64,000 bases of DNA from Bilifractor porci. Its GTDB lineage: Bacteria > Bacillota > Clostridia > Lachnospirales > Lachnospiraceae. Made by a program: the position numbers and the translations under genes. Location: the NCBI RefSeq assembly GCF_009696005.1, contig NZ_VUMV01000002.1, forward strand, positions 411,267 to 475,266, given 5' to 3'. Shown here piece after piece: positions 43,356 to 51,710 of the stretch (its first letter is position 1; each line of letters opens with the position of its first letter). The notes under the pieces are model-generated. The model worked only from the letters and a program-made list of their open reading frames with translations, was not told the DNA's origin and searched no databases.

Positions 43356-44132
43356 TTGGAATTCAGGCCATGTATTGATATTCATAACGGCAGGGTAAAA
43401 CAGATTGTCGGCGGAAGCCTGCGGGACGAAGGAAATGCCGCGGAAGAAAATTTTGTTTCGGAGAAGGACGCGGGGTGGTATGCCTCTTTTTACCGGGAAA
43501 AGGGACTGAGGGGCGGCCATATCATCCTTCTGAATCCTGCAGATTCCGCGTACTACGCGCAGACCCGGAAACAGGCGGAGCTTGCGCTGTCCGCCTGGCC
43601 GGGCGGACTGCAGGTCGGAGGGGGAATTACGGCGGAGAATGCCGCGGATTTTCTGGAGGCGGGAGCCAGCCATGTCATTGTGACGTCCTACGTTTTCCGG
43701 GACGGCAGGGTCAGCTGGGAAAATCTGGAAAGGCTTGTTTCCGAGGCTGGCCGGGAGCATCTGGTGCTGGACCTCAGCTGCAGAAAAAAAGACGGCGGCT
43801 ACTATATCGTTACCGACCGCTGGCAGAAATTTACGGATGTTGCAATCACAGCGGAAACCATAGCAAGGCTGCAGGGCTTCTGTGACGAGTTTCTGATCCA
43901 TGCCGCGGATGTAGAGGGAAAGAAAAACGGGGTGGAACAGGATCTGGTCTCGCTCCTGGGACGGCTGGACACGGTGCCGGTTACCTATGCGGGCGGCGTC
44001 GGAAGCTATGAAGACGTCCGCCGGATAAAGGCAGCCGGAAAAAACCGGCTGAATGTCACGGTCGGAAGTGCGCTGGATCTGTTCGGCGGTCCGCTTTCCT
44101 TTGAGAAAATACTGCAGATCTGCAGGGAATAA
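43356..44132 (+). CDS. hisA: HisA-type ProFAR isomerase, eukaryotic-like form
   Basis: 258 aa with TTG start at 43356 behind AAGGAGG; an upstream extension in frame crosses the rubredoxin gene and is rejected. TIM-barrel with FRPCIDIHNGRVKQIVGG at the N-terminus, GLQVGGGIT in the middle, and VTYAGGVGSYEDVRRI at the end. The pattern and length fit the HIS6-like subgroup of HisA, which differs from usual bacterial HisA. It catalyses isomerisation in histidine synthesis. It stands alone here without other his genes. Confidence 0.85.
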   Translation: MEFRPCIDIHNGRVKQIVGGSLRDEGNAAEENFVSEKDAGWYASFYREKGLRGGHIILLNPADSAYYAQTRKQAELALSAWPGGLQVGGGITAENAADFLEAGASHVIVTSYVFRDGRVSWENLERLVSEAGREHLVLDLSCRKKDGGYYIVTDRWQKFTDVAITAETIARLQGFCDEFLIHAADVEGKKNGVEQDLVSLLGRLDTVPVTYAGGVGSYEDVRRIKAAGKNRLNVTVGSALDLFGGPLSFEKILQICRE

Positions 44133-44153
44133 TGAGGAAAAAGGTAGAACTTC

Positions 44154-45704
44154 TCAGATATAGGTCACCTGTGTCATTTCCTTGTCTTTCAGATCCAGGA
44201 TGCGGAAGGACAGAAGCAGGTAAAAAAGCTCATCCTCGTTATTAAAATCAATGGGAACAATCTCCTGAATCCGCTCCAGACGGTATAGGAAGGTGCTGCG
44301 GTGTATGAACAGCTTTCTGGCGCTCTGCACCGCGTTTTTTTCGCTCTCCAGGTAGGTGCGCAGGGTCTCGCAGTAGTCGGAATGATGTTTTTCGTCATAC
44401 CGGCGCAGGGTCAGAAGCTTCTGCGAGACAACCATGTGGCTCGGCATATCACGGATGCAGCAGTCGCACAGGTAGGTCAGGGATACGTCCTCGAAACGAT
44501 GAACCCACCGGTAATTCTCATACTTATTTCCGATTTCCTGTGCGGTTCTTGCCTGGAGGTAGCTGTAGCGCAGGTCGATCGTTCCCTGTATGCTGCTGCT
44601 TGCTCCTGTTTTCAGAAGACTGTCTCGCAGGAAGGGAGTCAGTGCCGTCAGAAGCTGGTCCATTGTCCGGTCATGGCGGGAAAGGTTGACAAAAACCAGA
44701 ATGTCATCCCCGTAGGGGAAGGCACAGGAGCCCTTGACCATCTCTTCCAGGTAGCGGCAGAGATAATTTCCGGATAACCCTTCTTCGTTATCCACGGAGC
44801 GGGTGAGAGAGAGGCAGCAGTAGTAATGGCTGGAAAACCACCCGTACTCGGAGAGCTGGTTGTCGATCGCCGTGTAGTCCGTCAGCCTTTCCATAATGAT
44901 GTCTTCCAGAATTTTGCCAAGAGAGTGCCCGGACCCGGAGCGCGCCTCCTCGTTTCGCTGCAGAACGGCCTGCAGGTATTCGGACAGATGCGCCAGAAGG
45001 GCGGCCTGCTCGCTGGAGAGCGGCGTCAGCTCCTCGGAAAGCATGACGCGGCAGGAGAAAACGCCGTGCTCAAAGAGATTGACGCAGAGCTGGCGGCTGC
45101 CGGTGTAATAGGAAGGCATCAGAAAAGGCTCTTTTTTATTTTGAAGCTCCCGGTATTCAGGATCCAGTTTTTCCGCGCTGGCGGTGTCAAAACCGACGGC
45201 CGGATCAATCAGATGATGAAGGGCTGCGTTCTCATCTATGACAGAGGAGTGCGCCAGAAGAGAAAAATCGGATGCCTGGACAAGAACCGGATTCCCGAAA
45301 ACCGGGAAGCTGCAGTCCAGCATGGAGGTGAGGTTGTTTCCCTTCCGGAGAAGATCCTTCAGCTGCTCATCCCAGCGGTCATAGCGGTCGAAAATTTCCT
45401 GGATTTTATTGAACAGACCTGTTACCGAGGCGGAATCCGGAATGCGGATCAGGTTGGCGGAGTGAAGCACGCGCAAAAAGTTTGTCTCTCTGTGGAAAAA
45501 AACAAGGGTGTTTTCGGGAAGCGCCTGCCGGGGAAGGGTTTCCGGAAGAGATTCGCAGAGGCAGACGTGTCCCGCGGGCCACGTGTCCTGGGAACCGAGA
45601 AATAAAGGCCTTCCCAGTGTCAGGGTGGCAGGAAGAGACTCCGGCTCCGTGTCCGGAAAAAAATCAGCCAGGTTTTTTACGACGATCTGAGCACTCAGCA
45701 GCAT
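44154..45704 (-). CDS. PucR/CdaR-type transcriptional regulator
   Basis: 516 aa from ATG 45704 (AAAGGATTTTTC upstream); a start at 45794 would add 30 unlikely residues. The N-terminal 120 residues match the PucR-type purine-catabolism domain; a central GGDEF-like dimerisation region follows. The C-terminal helix-turn-helix (YLESEKNAVQSARKLFIHRS, TFLYRLERIQEIV) is the HTH_30/PucR domain. Divergent from the corrinoid methyl-transfer operon, so it probably controls it in response to a substrate. The intergenic region has ATACA-TAT-TGTAT near 45876 as a candidate operator. Confidence 0.85.
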   Translation of the reverse strand: MLLSAQIVVKNLADFFPDTEPESLPATLTLGRPLFLGSQDTWPAGHVCLCESLPETLPRQALPENTLVFFHRETNFLRVLHSANLIRIPDSASVTGLFNKIQEIFDRYDRWDEQLKDLLRKGNNLTSMLDCSFPVFGNPVLVQASDFSLLAHSSVIDENAALHHLIDPAVGFDTASAEKLDPEYRELQNKKEPFLMPSYYTGSRQLCVNLFEHGVFSCRVMLSEELTPLSSEQAALLAHLSEYLQAVLQRNEEARSGSGHSLGKILEDIIMERLTDYTAIDNQLSEYGWFSSHYYCCLSLTRSVDNEEGLSGNYLCRYLEEMVKGSCAFPYGDDILVFVNLSRHDRTMDQLLTALTPFLRDSLLKTGASSSIQGTIDLRYSYLQARTAQEIGNKYENYRWVHRFEDVSLTYLCDCCIRDMPSHMVVSQKLLTLRRYDEKHHSDYCETLRTYLESEKNAVQSARKLFIHRSTFLYRLERIQEIVPIDFNNEDELFYLLLSFRILDLKDKEMTQVTYI

Positions 45705-46026
45705 GAAAAATCCTTTCATTTCCTTCGAAATATCCGGATCTGGTTTTGAAAAAACAGAATCACGTGTGTCAATAAGTCCCTCCGCCGCCTGCATACAGGT
45801 ATGCGCGGGGTCGGACTTCCAACAGGGTAATTAAAACATCACAAAAAAATCCGGACAAGTTCACAAATGACTTAATACATATTGTATGAATTGGATGAAT
45901 AAAAGTCAACAAATATGCGGATTATAGATAGGAGGAGTTTTTGTTATACTTATCTTTGTGTAGAGGATACGTGGAAGGGTTACAGCAAAAACGAAATCTT
46001 TCTATGTTTATTTGGAGGTAAAACAA
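45705..46026. promoter_or_regulatory. Divergent regulatory region, PucR gene / methyl-transfer operon
   Basis: 322 bp that must hold both promoters. A TATACT near 45941 is a good -10 for the rightward operon, with no clear -35. The short palindrome ATACA-TAT-TGTAT near 45876 is the best operator candidate. I see no cobalamin riboswitch pattern. Confidence 0.45.
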
Positions 46027-46839
46027 ATGATTGTAATCGGCGAGAAGATCAACGGTTCTATCCCCGCAGTGGCGGAGGCAATAGCCAAGAGGGATTCTGA
46101 TTTCATCAAGGAGCGCGCAAAAATCCAGGCGGCTGCCCATGCGGATTATATCGACTGCTGCGCATCTGTTCCGGAGTCCGAAGAGGTCGAGACTCTGAAG
46201 TGGATGATTGACTGCATCCAGGATGTGACAGATATTCCGATTGCGGTAGACAGTCCGAGCCCCAGAGTATTAAAGGAAGTTTTCCCGTACTGCAAGAAAC
46301 CGGGTATCATCAATTCCGTATCCGGAGAGGGCGATAAGATTGATATTATTTTTCCGGCGATCGCAGATACTGACTGGCAGGTGATTGCGCTCTGCAGTGA
46401 TGATACCGGAATTCCCAAGACGGCAGATGACCGGCTCCGTGTGTTCCATCACATCATGGACAAGGCGAAGGAATTTGGCATCAAGCCGAGCCGTATCCAC
46501 ATTGATCCGCTGATCGAGATGCTCTGCACCTCCGAGGACGGAATTGCCATGGTAGAGGAGGTTATGCACACCATTCGTGAGGAGTATCCGGATATCCATA
46601 TCACCGGGGCAGTCAGCAATATCTCCTTTAATCTGCCGGCACGTAAGCTGGTGAACATCGGATTTACGGTTCTGGCTATGAAGGCCGGACTGGACAGCGC
46701 TATTTTCGATCCGACCAACCGCGACCTGCTTGGCGTTGTTTACGCGACAGAGGCTCTGCTCGGCAATGATGACTACTGCATGGAGTATATCGAGGGCTAC
46801 AGAGACGGGCTGTACGGAAAACAGCCGGCAAAAGCCTGA
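46027..46839 (+). CDS. Methyltetrahydrofolate:corrinoid methyltransferase
   Basis: 270 aa from ATG 46027 (TTGGAGGT 7 nt upstream). TIM-barrel pterin-binding domain (IGEKINGSIP, then DYIDCCASVPESEE, VDSPSP, INSVSGEGDKID, and SNISFNLPARK). It resembles MT II enzymes (MtgA/MtvA/VdmD/AcsE family) that move the methyl group from a corrinoid protein to tetrahydrofolate in O- or N-demethylation. The next gene encodes the corrinoid partner. The methyl donor cannot be read from the sequence because the substrate-specific MT I is not in the window. Confidence 0.88.
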   Translation: MIVIGEKINGSIPAVAEAIAKRDSDFIKERAKIQAAAHADYIDCCASVPESEEVETLKWMIDCIQDVTDIPIAVDSPSPRVLKEVFPYCKKPGIINSVSGEGDKIDIIFPAIADTDWQVIALCSDDTGIPKTADDRLRVFHHIMDKAKEFGIKPSRIHIDPLIEMLCTSEDGIAMVEEVMHTIREEYPDIHITGAVSNISFNLPARKLVNIGFTVLAMKAGLDSAIFDPTNRDLLGVVYATEALLGNDDYCMEYIEGYRDGLYGKQPAKA

Positions 46840-46918
46840 CAGGATTTCGATAATATAATCTTCCGCGGAAAGAAGATTGTATGTATAAAAACAAATTTTT
46901 ATTACGGAGGGTAAAAAA

Positions 46919-47560
46919 ATGTCTAAGATTGATGAAGTTGCTGAACTGGTAGAAAAAGGACGCGCGAAAAAGGTTGGCGCAGCGGTTCAGGAAGCTCTGG
47001 ACGCAGGATGTGACCCCAATGAAATTCTTCAGAAGGGCATGATCGACGCAATGGGCGTTGTCGGCGAGAAATTCAAAAACAACGAGATCTTCGTTCCGGA
47101 AATGCTGGTAGCCGCAAAGGCTATGAAGATGGGTGTAGAGGTTCTGAAACCGCATCTTGCAAGCGGCGCAACAGGAGCTCTCGGAAAAGTTATCATCGCG
47201 ACCGTCGCAGGCGATCTGCATGATATCGGCAAGAACCTGGTAGCTATGATGATCGAGTCCGCAGGATTCACAGTGATTGACCTTGGCGTTGATGTTCCGA
47301 TCGACAAGATCATCGAGGCTGTAAATGAGAACCCGGATGTTAAGATTGTCGCTCTGTCTGCCCTGCTGACAACCACCATGCCTTCTCTGCGTGACACGGT
47401 AGCTGCCCTGAACGGCGCTCCGTTCCGCAAGAACATCAAGGTTATGGTCGGCGGCGCTCCAATCACCCAGGAGTTTGCTGATGAGATCGGTGCAGACGGA
47501 TATTCCGAGGATGCGGCATCCGCAGCAGTTCTGGCCAAGAAGCTGGTAGGCGCAGAATAA
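46919..47560 (+). CDS. Corrinoid (B12-binding) methyl carrier protein
   Basis: 213 aa, ATG 46919 behind CGGAGG. N-terminal helical cap (about 1-90) and B12-binding Rossmann domain with GDLHDIGKNLVAMM (DxHxxG, the base-off His), followed by SALLTTTMPS and VGGAPI. Shuttles the methyl group between MT I and MT II. A hairpin (about 46858-46879) lies between it and the previous gene and may adjust expression; a terminator follows. Confidence 0.92.
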   Translation: MSKIDEVAELVEKGRAKKVGAAVQEALDAGCDPNEILQKGMIDAMGVVGEKFKNNEIFVPEMLVAAKAMKMGVEVLKPHLASGATGALGKVIIATVAGDLHDIGKNLVAMMIESAGFTVIDLGVDVPIDKIIEAVNENPDVKIVALSALLTTTMPSLRDTVAALNGAPFRKNIKVMVGGAPITQEFADEIGADGYSEDAASAAVLAKKLVGAE

Positions 47561-47607
47561 ATCGTTTTCTCCTTCGTATGGAGGGAAACGGATAACGAAA
47601 AATAATA

Positions 47608-47657
47608 GCGGGACTGCTGTACCGGGATTTCCGTGCAGCCGCTCCCGCCTTTTTATT
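47608..47657 (+). terminator. Terminator between corrinoid protein and RACo genes
   Basis: GCGGGA with TCCCGC (plus CTGC with GCAG inside) and a following CCTTTTTATT. It would lower RACo expression relative to the carrier, which is sensible because the activator is needed only in catalytic amounts. Confidence 0.7.
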
Positions 47658-47677
47658 TGTGAATGGTGGACAAGAGA

Positions 47678-49285
47678 ATGAGCAAAACATTTACAGTAAC
47701 TTTTCTGCCTCAGAAGAAAAAAACAGAGGTACCGGAGGGAACGACGATTCTTGCTGCGGAACAGATGGCGGGACTGGAGCCGGACGCTCCCTGCGGCGGA
47801 AACGGAAAATGCGGAAAGTGCAGGGTGGAAATCCTGGAGGGGAAGAAGACCGGCGTCGTGCTTGCCTGCCAGACACCGGTGGATTCTGACATGAAGGTGG
47901 ACACCATGCTTCAGGAGAAGGTTCAGAGGATTCTGGCGGAAGGCAAAACCCGCTCGGTTCCGGTAGATCCAGGAATCGCGCTGACGGACCGGGATTCCGG
48001 CAGGCCGTACTATCTGATGGCTTTCGATATCGGGACGACGACGGTGGTCGGCTATCTGCTTGACGGAAAGGACGGGCATGAGGCAGGGGTTGCCAGTATG
48101 ATGAATCCCCAGCATCAGTTCGGAGCGGATGTGATCTCAAGGGCCAATTATGTCCTGGAAAACGGCGGAGGGCAGATGCGGAAGGTCATCGTGGATGCGC
48201 TGAACCAGCTGATTGGAAAGGCTTGCGCAGACGCGGGAATTCTGCGTGAGGATATTATTCAGATTTCCATTGTGGGAAATACCTGCATGCATCATCTGTT
48301 TCTGGGAATTTCTCCGGATTCTCTTGTCCATGCTCCCTACGTACCTGCAGTGAAAGAGGGAATGATCATTACGCCGGAAAAGGCAGGACTGAAGATGAAT
48401 CCGGCGGGAAGAGTGCTGATTCTGCCGAATATCGCCGGTTTTGTGGGCGCCGATACGGTCGGATGCATGCTCTGTGTAGCTTTTGACCAGCTGGATAAGA
48501 TGACGCTCATGCTGGATATCGGAACCAACGGCGAGCTTGTCATGGGAAATAAAAAGAAGATGGTTACAACTTCTACAGCCGCAGGCCCTGCTTTTGAGGG
48601 CGCGAAAATCGAGTGCGGAATGAGAGGTTCCCGCGGGGCGGTCAGCCATCTGAAAACAGAGGATGGAAAGATTGTCCTGGAGGTAGTGGACCACGCCAAA
48701 CCTATCGGAATCTGCGGATCCGGCCTGATTGACATTCTTGCCTTCCTGATCCGTTATGGATTTGTAGACAGCTATGGCGGCTTCTGTGACGCGGACGAGC
48801 TGGAAGATCCCCTGGCGAAAGCGGAAAGCTGGAGACTGCAGGAAATTGACGGGAAGCCGGCATTTGTGCTTTTTCCCGCGGAGAAAACCGGAAATGGGGC
48901 TCCTGTTTATATCAGCCAGAAGGATATCCGGGAAGTCCAGCTGGCAAAGGGCGCGATCGCCGCAGGCATCCAGATTATGACAGAAAAACTGGGCATCCGT
49001 CCCGAAGACATTCAGCAGGTATTTCTTGCCGGCGCCTTCGGAAATTATATGGACGCCGGGAATGCCTGTGAGATCGGGCTAATTCCCTATGAACTCCGGG
49101 ACAGGATCATTCCGATCGGCAATGCTGCCGGCGAGGGCGCCAAGCTGGCCTGCATCAACCAGGGAGAATACCGTTATGCCTGCAGAATGGCGGAGGAAGC
49201 GGAATTTATTGAGCTGGCGACGGAGAGTGAGTTCCAGGATGTCTTTGTGGATAAGCTTGAATTTTCCAGGGCTGTGGAACATTGA
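47678..49285 (+). CDS. RACo: ATP-dependent reductive activator of corrinoid proteins
   Basis: 535 aa from ATG 47678 (GGTGG upstream; ATG 47663 is also possible). N-terminal [2Fe-2S] ferredoxin domain with CGGNGKCGKCRVEI and a fourth Cys in LACQT. The rest is the DUF4445/ASKHA ATPase part (MAFDIGTTTVVGYLL, LMLDIGTNGEL, TAAGPAFEGA, GSGLIDILA). It re-reduces Co(II) carrier to Co(I) using ATP. Its presence beside the carrier and MT II marks the locus as a demethylation system. Confidence 0.92.
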   Translation: MSKTFTVTFLPQKKKTEVPEGTTILAAEQMAGLEPDAPCGGNGKCGKCRVEILEGKKTGVVLACQTPVDSDMKVDTMLQEKVQRILAEGKTRSVPVDPGIALTDRDSGRPYYLMAFDIGTTTVVGYLLDGKDGHEAGVASMMNPQHQFGADVISRANYVLENGGGQMRKVIVDALNQLIGKACADAGILREDIIQISIVGNTCMHHLFLGISPDSLVHAPYVPAVKEGMIITPEKAGLKMNPAGRVLILPNIAGFVGADTVGCMLCVAFDQLDKMTLMLDIGTNGELVMGNKKKMVTTSTAAGPAFEGAKIECGMRGSRGAVSHLKTEDGKIVLEVVDHAKPIGICGSGLIDILAFLIRYGFVDSYGGFCDADELEDPLAKAESWRLQEIDGKPAFVLFPAEKTGNGAPVYISQKDIREVQLAKGAIAAGIQIMTEKLGIRPEDIQQVFLAGAFGNYMDAGNACEIGLIPYELRDRIIPIGNAAGEGAKLACINQGEYRYACRMAEEAEFIELATESEFQDVFVDKLEFSRAVEH

Positions 49286-49337
49286 TACCTTGAAGCACGG
49301 ACAGAGACGGCTGCAGGGTACAGGAAAAGATTTTACG

Positions 49338-49378
49338 GAAAGGGGTGTCGTTTGGGCGGCGTCCTTTTCTTTTTTTTA
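49338..49378 (+). terminator. Terminator after RACo
   Basis: GGAAAGGGGTGTCG pairs imperfectly with CGGCGTCCTTTTC (wobble pairs), followed by TTTTTTT. The rest of the gap to the second corrinoid gene (49379-49603) holds no gene; an upstream in-frame ATG at 49526 is noted in the next entry. Confidence 0.65.
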
Positions 49379-49603
49379 CCGGGAAGTGCTTTTCGGCGGA
49401 ACGCTGGGACAAACAATTTTCGGTCTGTCCGGCGGCGCCGCGATTTCGGAAAATGCCGGAAGAAAAGCGAGGCATAAAGCGGGATGCGGATGCCCCGGTT
49501 GCCGAAAACGGTATGAATTGCTATAATGTTCCCATTGCAAAAGGCAGAACATGATACGGAAAGCAGTACCCCGCCGACGTGCAGGGAAATTTTGGAGGAG
49601 AAA

Positions 49604-50236
49604 GTGTTAGATAATCTGCGAAACGCAGTGATTGGCGGAAAACCACGGCTGGCTGTCCAGGAAACAGAGCAGGCCATAAAGGACGGATATCCGAAGGAGC
49701 AGATCCTGAATGAAGGTTTGCTGCCTGCCATGCACGAGATCAACAGAGAGTTCAGAAAGGATGAACCGGATCTGGCCCACACTCTGTCCTGCGCCAAGGC
49801 TATGAAGAATTCGCTGAATCTTCTGCAGGCAAATCTGGAGGAAGAGATGTTCCCGTCCAGGGGACTGGTTATCATCGGAACCTGCGGAGGGGATCTGCAT
49901 GACATAGGGAAAAACGTTGTGGCGGTTATGTTTGAAGGCGTGGGGGCACGCATCCTGGATCTGGGAGTGGACGTATCTTCCGAGCGCTTTGTACAAAATG
50001 TGCGGGAACACCCGGAGGTAAGGGTGGTATGCATTTCCTGTCTTCTGACAACATCCTTCCGCGAGATGGAACGCACGGTTCACAATCTGCGGAAGGAGCG
50101 GAAACGCAGTGGCCTGGATTTTATTATTATGGTCGGGGGAGCGCCTGTCACGCAGGAGATTGCAGATAAAATGGGAGCGGATATCTACACGGAAAACGCG
50201 GCAAAGGCGGCAGAGGCCGCCCTGCCTTACCTCTGA
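49604..50236 (+). CDS. Second corrinoid methyl carrier protein
   Basis: 210 aa from GTG 49604, which has GGAGG 5 nt upstream and gives the usual family N-terminus (LDNLRNAVIGGKPRLAVQ); ATG 49526 would add 26 residues. It has the same fold as the first carrier: helical cap, then GGDLHDIGKNVVAVMF with the axial His, CISCLLTTSF, and VGGAPVTQEIADKMGAD. The two carriers are clearly diverged. Different carriers usually serve different MT I enzymes, so a second demethylation substrate is likely. Confidence 0.88.
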   Translation: MLDNLRNAVIGGKPRLAVQETEQAIKDGYPKEQILNEGLLPAMHEINREFRKDEPDLAHTLSCAKAMKNSLNLLQANLEEEMFPSRGLVIIGTCGGDLHDIGKNVVAVMFEGVGARILDLGVDVSSERFVQNVREHPEVRVVCISCLLTTSFREMERTVHNLRKERKRSGLDFIIMVGGAPVTQEIADKMGADIYTENAAKAAEAALPYL

Positions 50237-50367
50237 AAGAAATAACAAATGGCATGGGCAAACCATAAAGTCATGAACCCGCCGGCGGGCAGGCGCTTAG
50301 TGTGCAATGATTTTTAGCGCTGTCATTATCACAGGTTGGTAACAAATCAGGAGTAAAGTTTTATCTG

Positions 50368-50973
50368 ATGGGAACAGAAAGTATTTACGGGGATCATCTT
50401 CCGGAACTGGAGGCGGTCAAAAAACGTCTTCTTGCGGAGATTGATACTCTTCGGAAAAATGTAAAACAGAAATATGGGATGGATCCGGTGGAACACTGCC
50501 TGGCCAGAATAAAGTCTGAGGAGAGCATGAGGGAGAAGTGCCGCAGGCGGGGGCTTCCGGAAACAACAGAGTCCGCCCTGACGGAAATTCATGATGCTGT
50601 CGGGATACGGGTAGTAACCTCGTTTATCAGCGATGTTTATCTTGTAAGAGATTATCTGGCGTCCCTGCCGGACTGCCGGGTGGTGGAGGAAAAAGATTAC
50701 ATCCGCCACGCGAAGCCGAACGGATACCGGAGCTATCACATGATTCTGCTGGTGGACAACCATGTTTACGCGGAGATTCAGCTTCGCACCATTTCCCAGG
50801 ATACCTGGGCGTCACTGGAGCATCACCTGAAATATAAAAAAACATTGAATCAGGATACAAACCTGATTGTGCAGGAGCTGAAACGCTGCGCAGACGAACT
50901 GGCATCGACCGATGTTTCCATGCAGACGATTCGTGACGCGATTTTTCAGATACAGAAGGATGAGGATAGATGA
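50368..50973 (+). CDS. Small alarmone synthetase-like protein (RelA/SpoT domain)
   Basis: 201 aa, ATG 50368 with AGGAG about 14 nt upstream (long spacing). Synthetase domain motifs: DAVGIRVVTSF, YIRHAKPNGYRSYHMILL, EIQLRTISQDTWASLEHHL. No hydrolase, TGS or ACT domain, so it is a short form that would make (p)ppGpp or a related alarmone. The last 4 nt overlap the response regulator start (ATGA), so it is translated with a two-component system. That pairing points to signal-controlled alarmone output. Confidence 0.88.
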   Translation: MGTESIYGDHLPELEAVKKRLLAEIDTLRKNVKQKYGMDPVEHCLARIKSEESMREKCRRRGLPETTESALTEIHDAVGIRVVTSFISDVYLVRDYLASLPDCRVVEEKDYIRHAKPNGYRSYHMILLVDNHVYAEIQLRTISQDTWASLEHHLKYKKTLNQDTNLIVQELKRCADELASTDVSMQTIRDAIFQIQKDEDR

Positions 50974-51644
50974 AAATACTACTGGCAGAGGATACCCGTG
51001 ACCTGAACCGGGTCATCACCGTGGCCCTGCAGCATGAGAAATATGAAGTGGATCCGGTTTATGACGGCGAGGAAGCCGCGGAACATGCCTTTCAGAACGG
51101 ATATGATCTGATTGTTCTGGATATCATGATGCCGAAGAAAAGCGGGATTGAGGTTCTGCGGGAAATCCGTTCGGCCAATAACGTCACGCCGGTACTTCTG
51201 TTGACTGCCAAGGCAGAGGTGGATGACCGCGTTTCCGGACTGGATGCCGGGGCGGATGATTATCTGACAAAGCCGTTTGCCATGAAGGAATTTCTTGCAA
51301 GGGTAAGGGCCATGACAAGGAGAAAGGCGGAATATGGAGCCGGAGAACTGAAATTCGGCGATCTTACCCTGGATGCGGATAAATTTGAACTGACAAGTGA
51401 AAATTCCGTCCGCCTCTCGGTGAAGGAATACGAGCTGCTGCAGACGCTGATTCTGCATCCGGACCGGGATCTGGATACCGCCTATCTGCTGGAAAAGGTC
51501 TGGAATAACGCGCCGGATGCCACACCGGATACCGTATGGCTTTACATTTCCTATCTCCGGGGAAAGCTGGCATCCATTGCTTCCAGTGTGAAAATCCTGG
51601 GAGAGCGGGGCGGAAGCTACCGTCTGACGCTGAAAGCGGATTGA
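50970..51644 (+). CDS. OmpR-family response regulator
   Basis: 224 aa, ATG 50970 overlapping the synthetase stop. Receiver domain about 1-115 with acidic pocket (LLAEDTRDLN), phospho-acceptor Asp in LIVLDIMMPKKSG, Thr in LLLTAK and Lys in LTKPF. Winged-helix DNA-binding domain about 130-222 (LSVKEYELLQTLILHPDRDL, TVWLYISYLRGKL). Followed at 66 nt by the kinase. Confidence 0.92.
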   Translation: MKILLAEDTRDLNRVITVALQHEKYEVDPVYDGEEAAEHAFQNGYDLIVLDIMMPKKSGIEVLREIRSANNVTPVLLLTAKAEVDDRVSGLDAGADDYLTKPFAMKEFLARVRAMTRRKAEYGAGELKFGDLTLDADKFELTSENSVRLSVKEYELLQTLILHPDRDLDTAYLLEKVWNNAPDATPDTVWLYISYLRGKLASIASSVKILGERGGSYRLTLKAD

Positions 51645-51710
51645 CGAAAAAACAATATGGGACCGTCGGATTGACAAGGCCGTGGAAAAGGAGACAGGGA
51701 GGGCACCGGG

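Noticed and set aside
45705..46026. Cobalamin riboswitch before the corrinoid methyl-transfer operon
   Set aside because: Expected from function, but I found neither the B12-box pattern nor a long nested fold.
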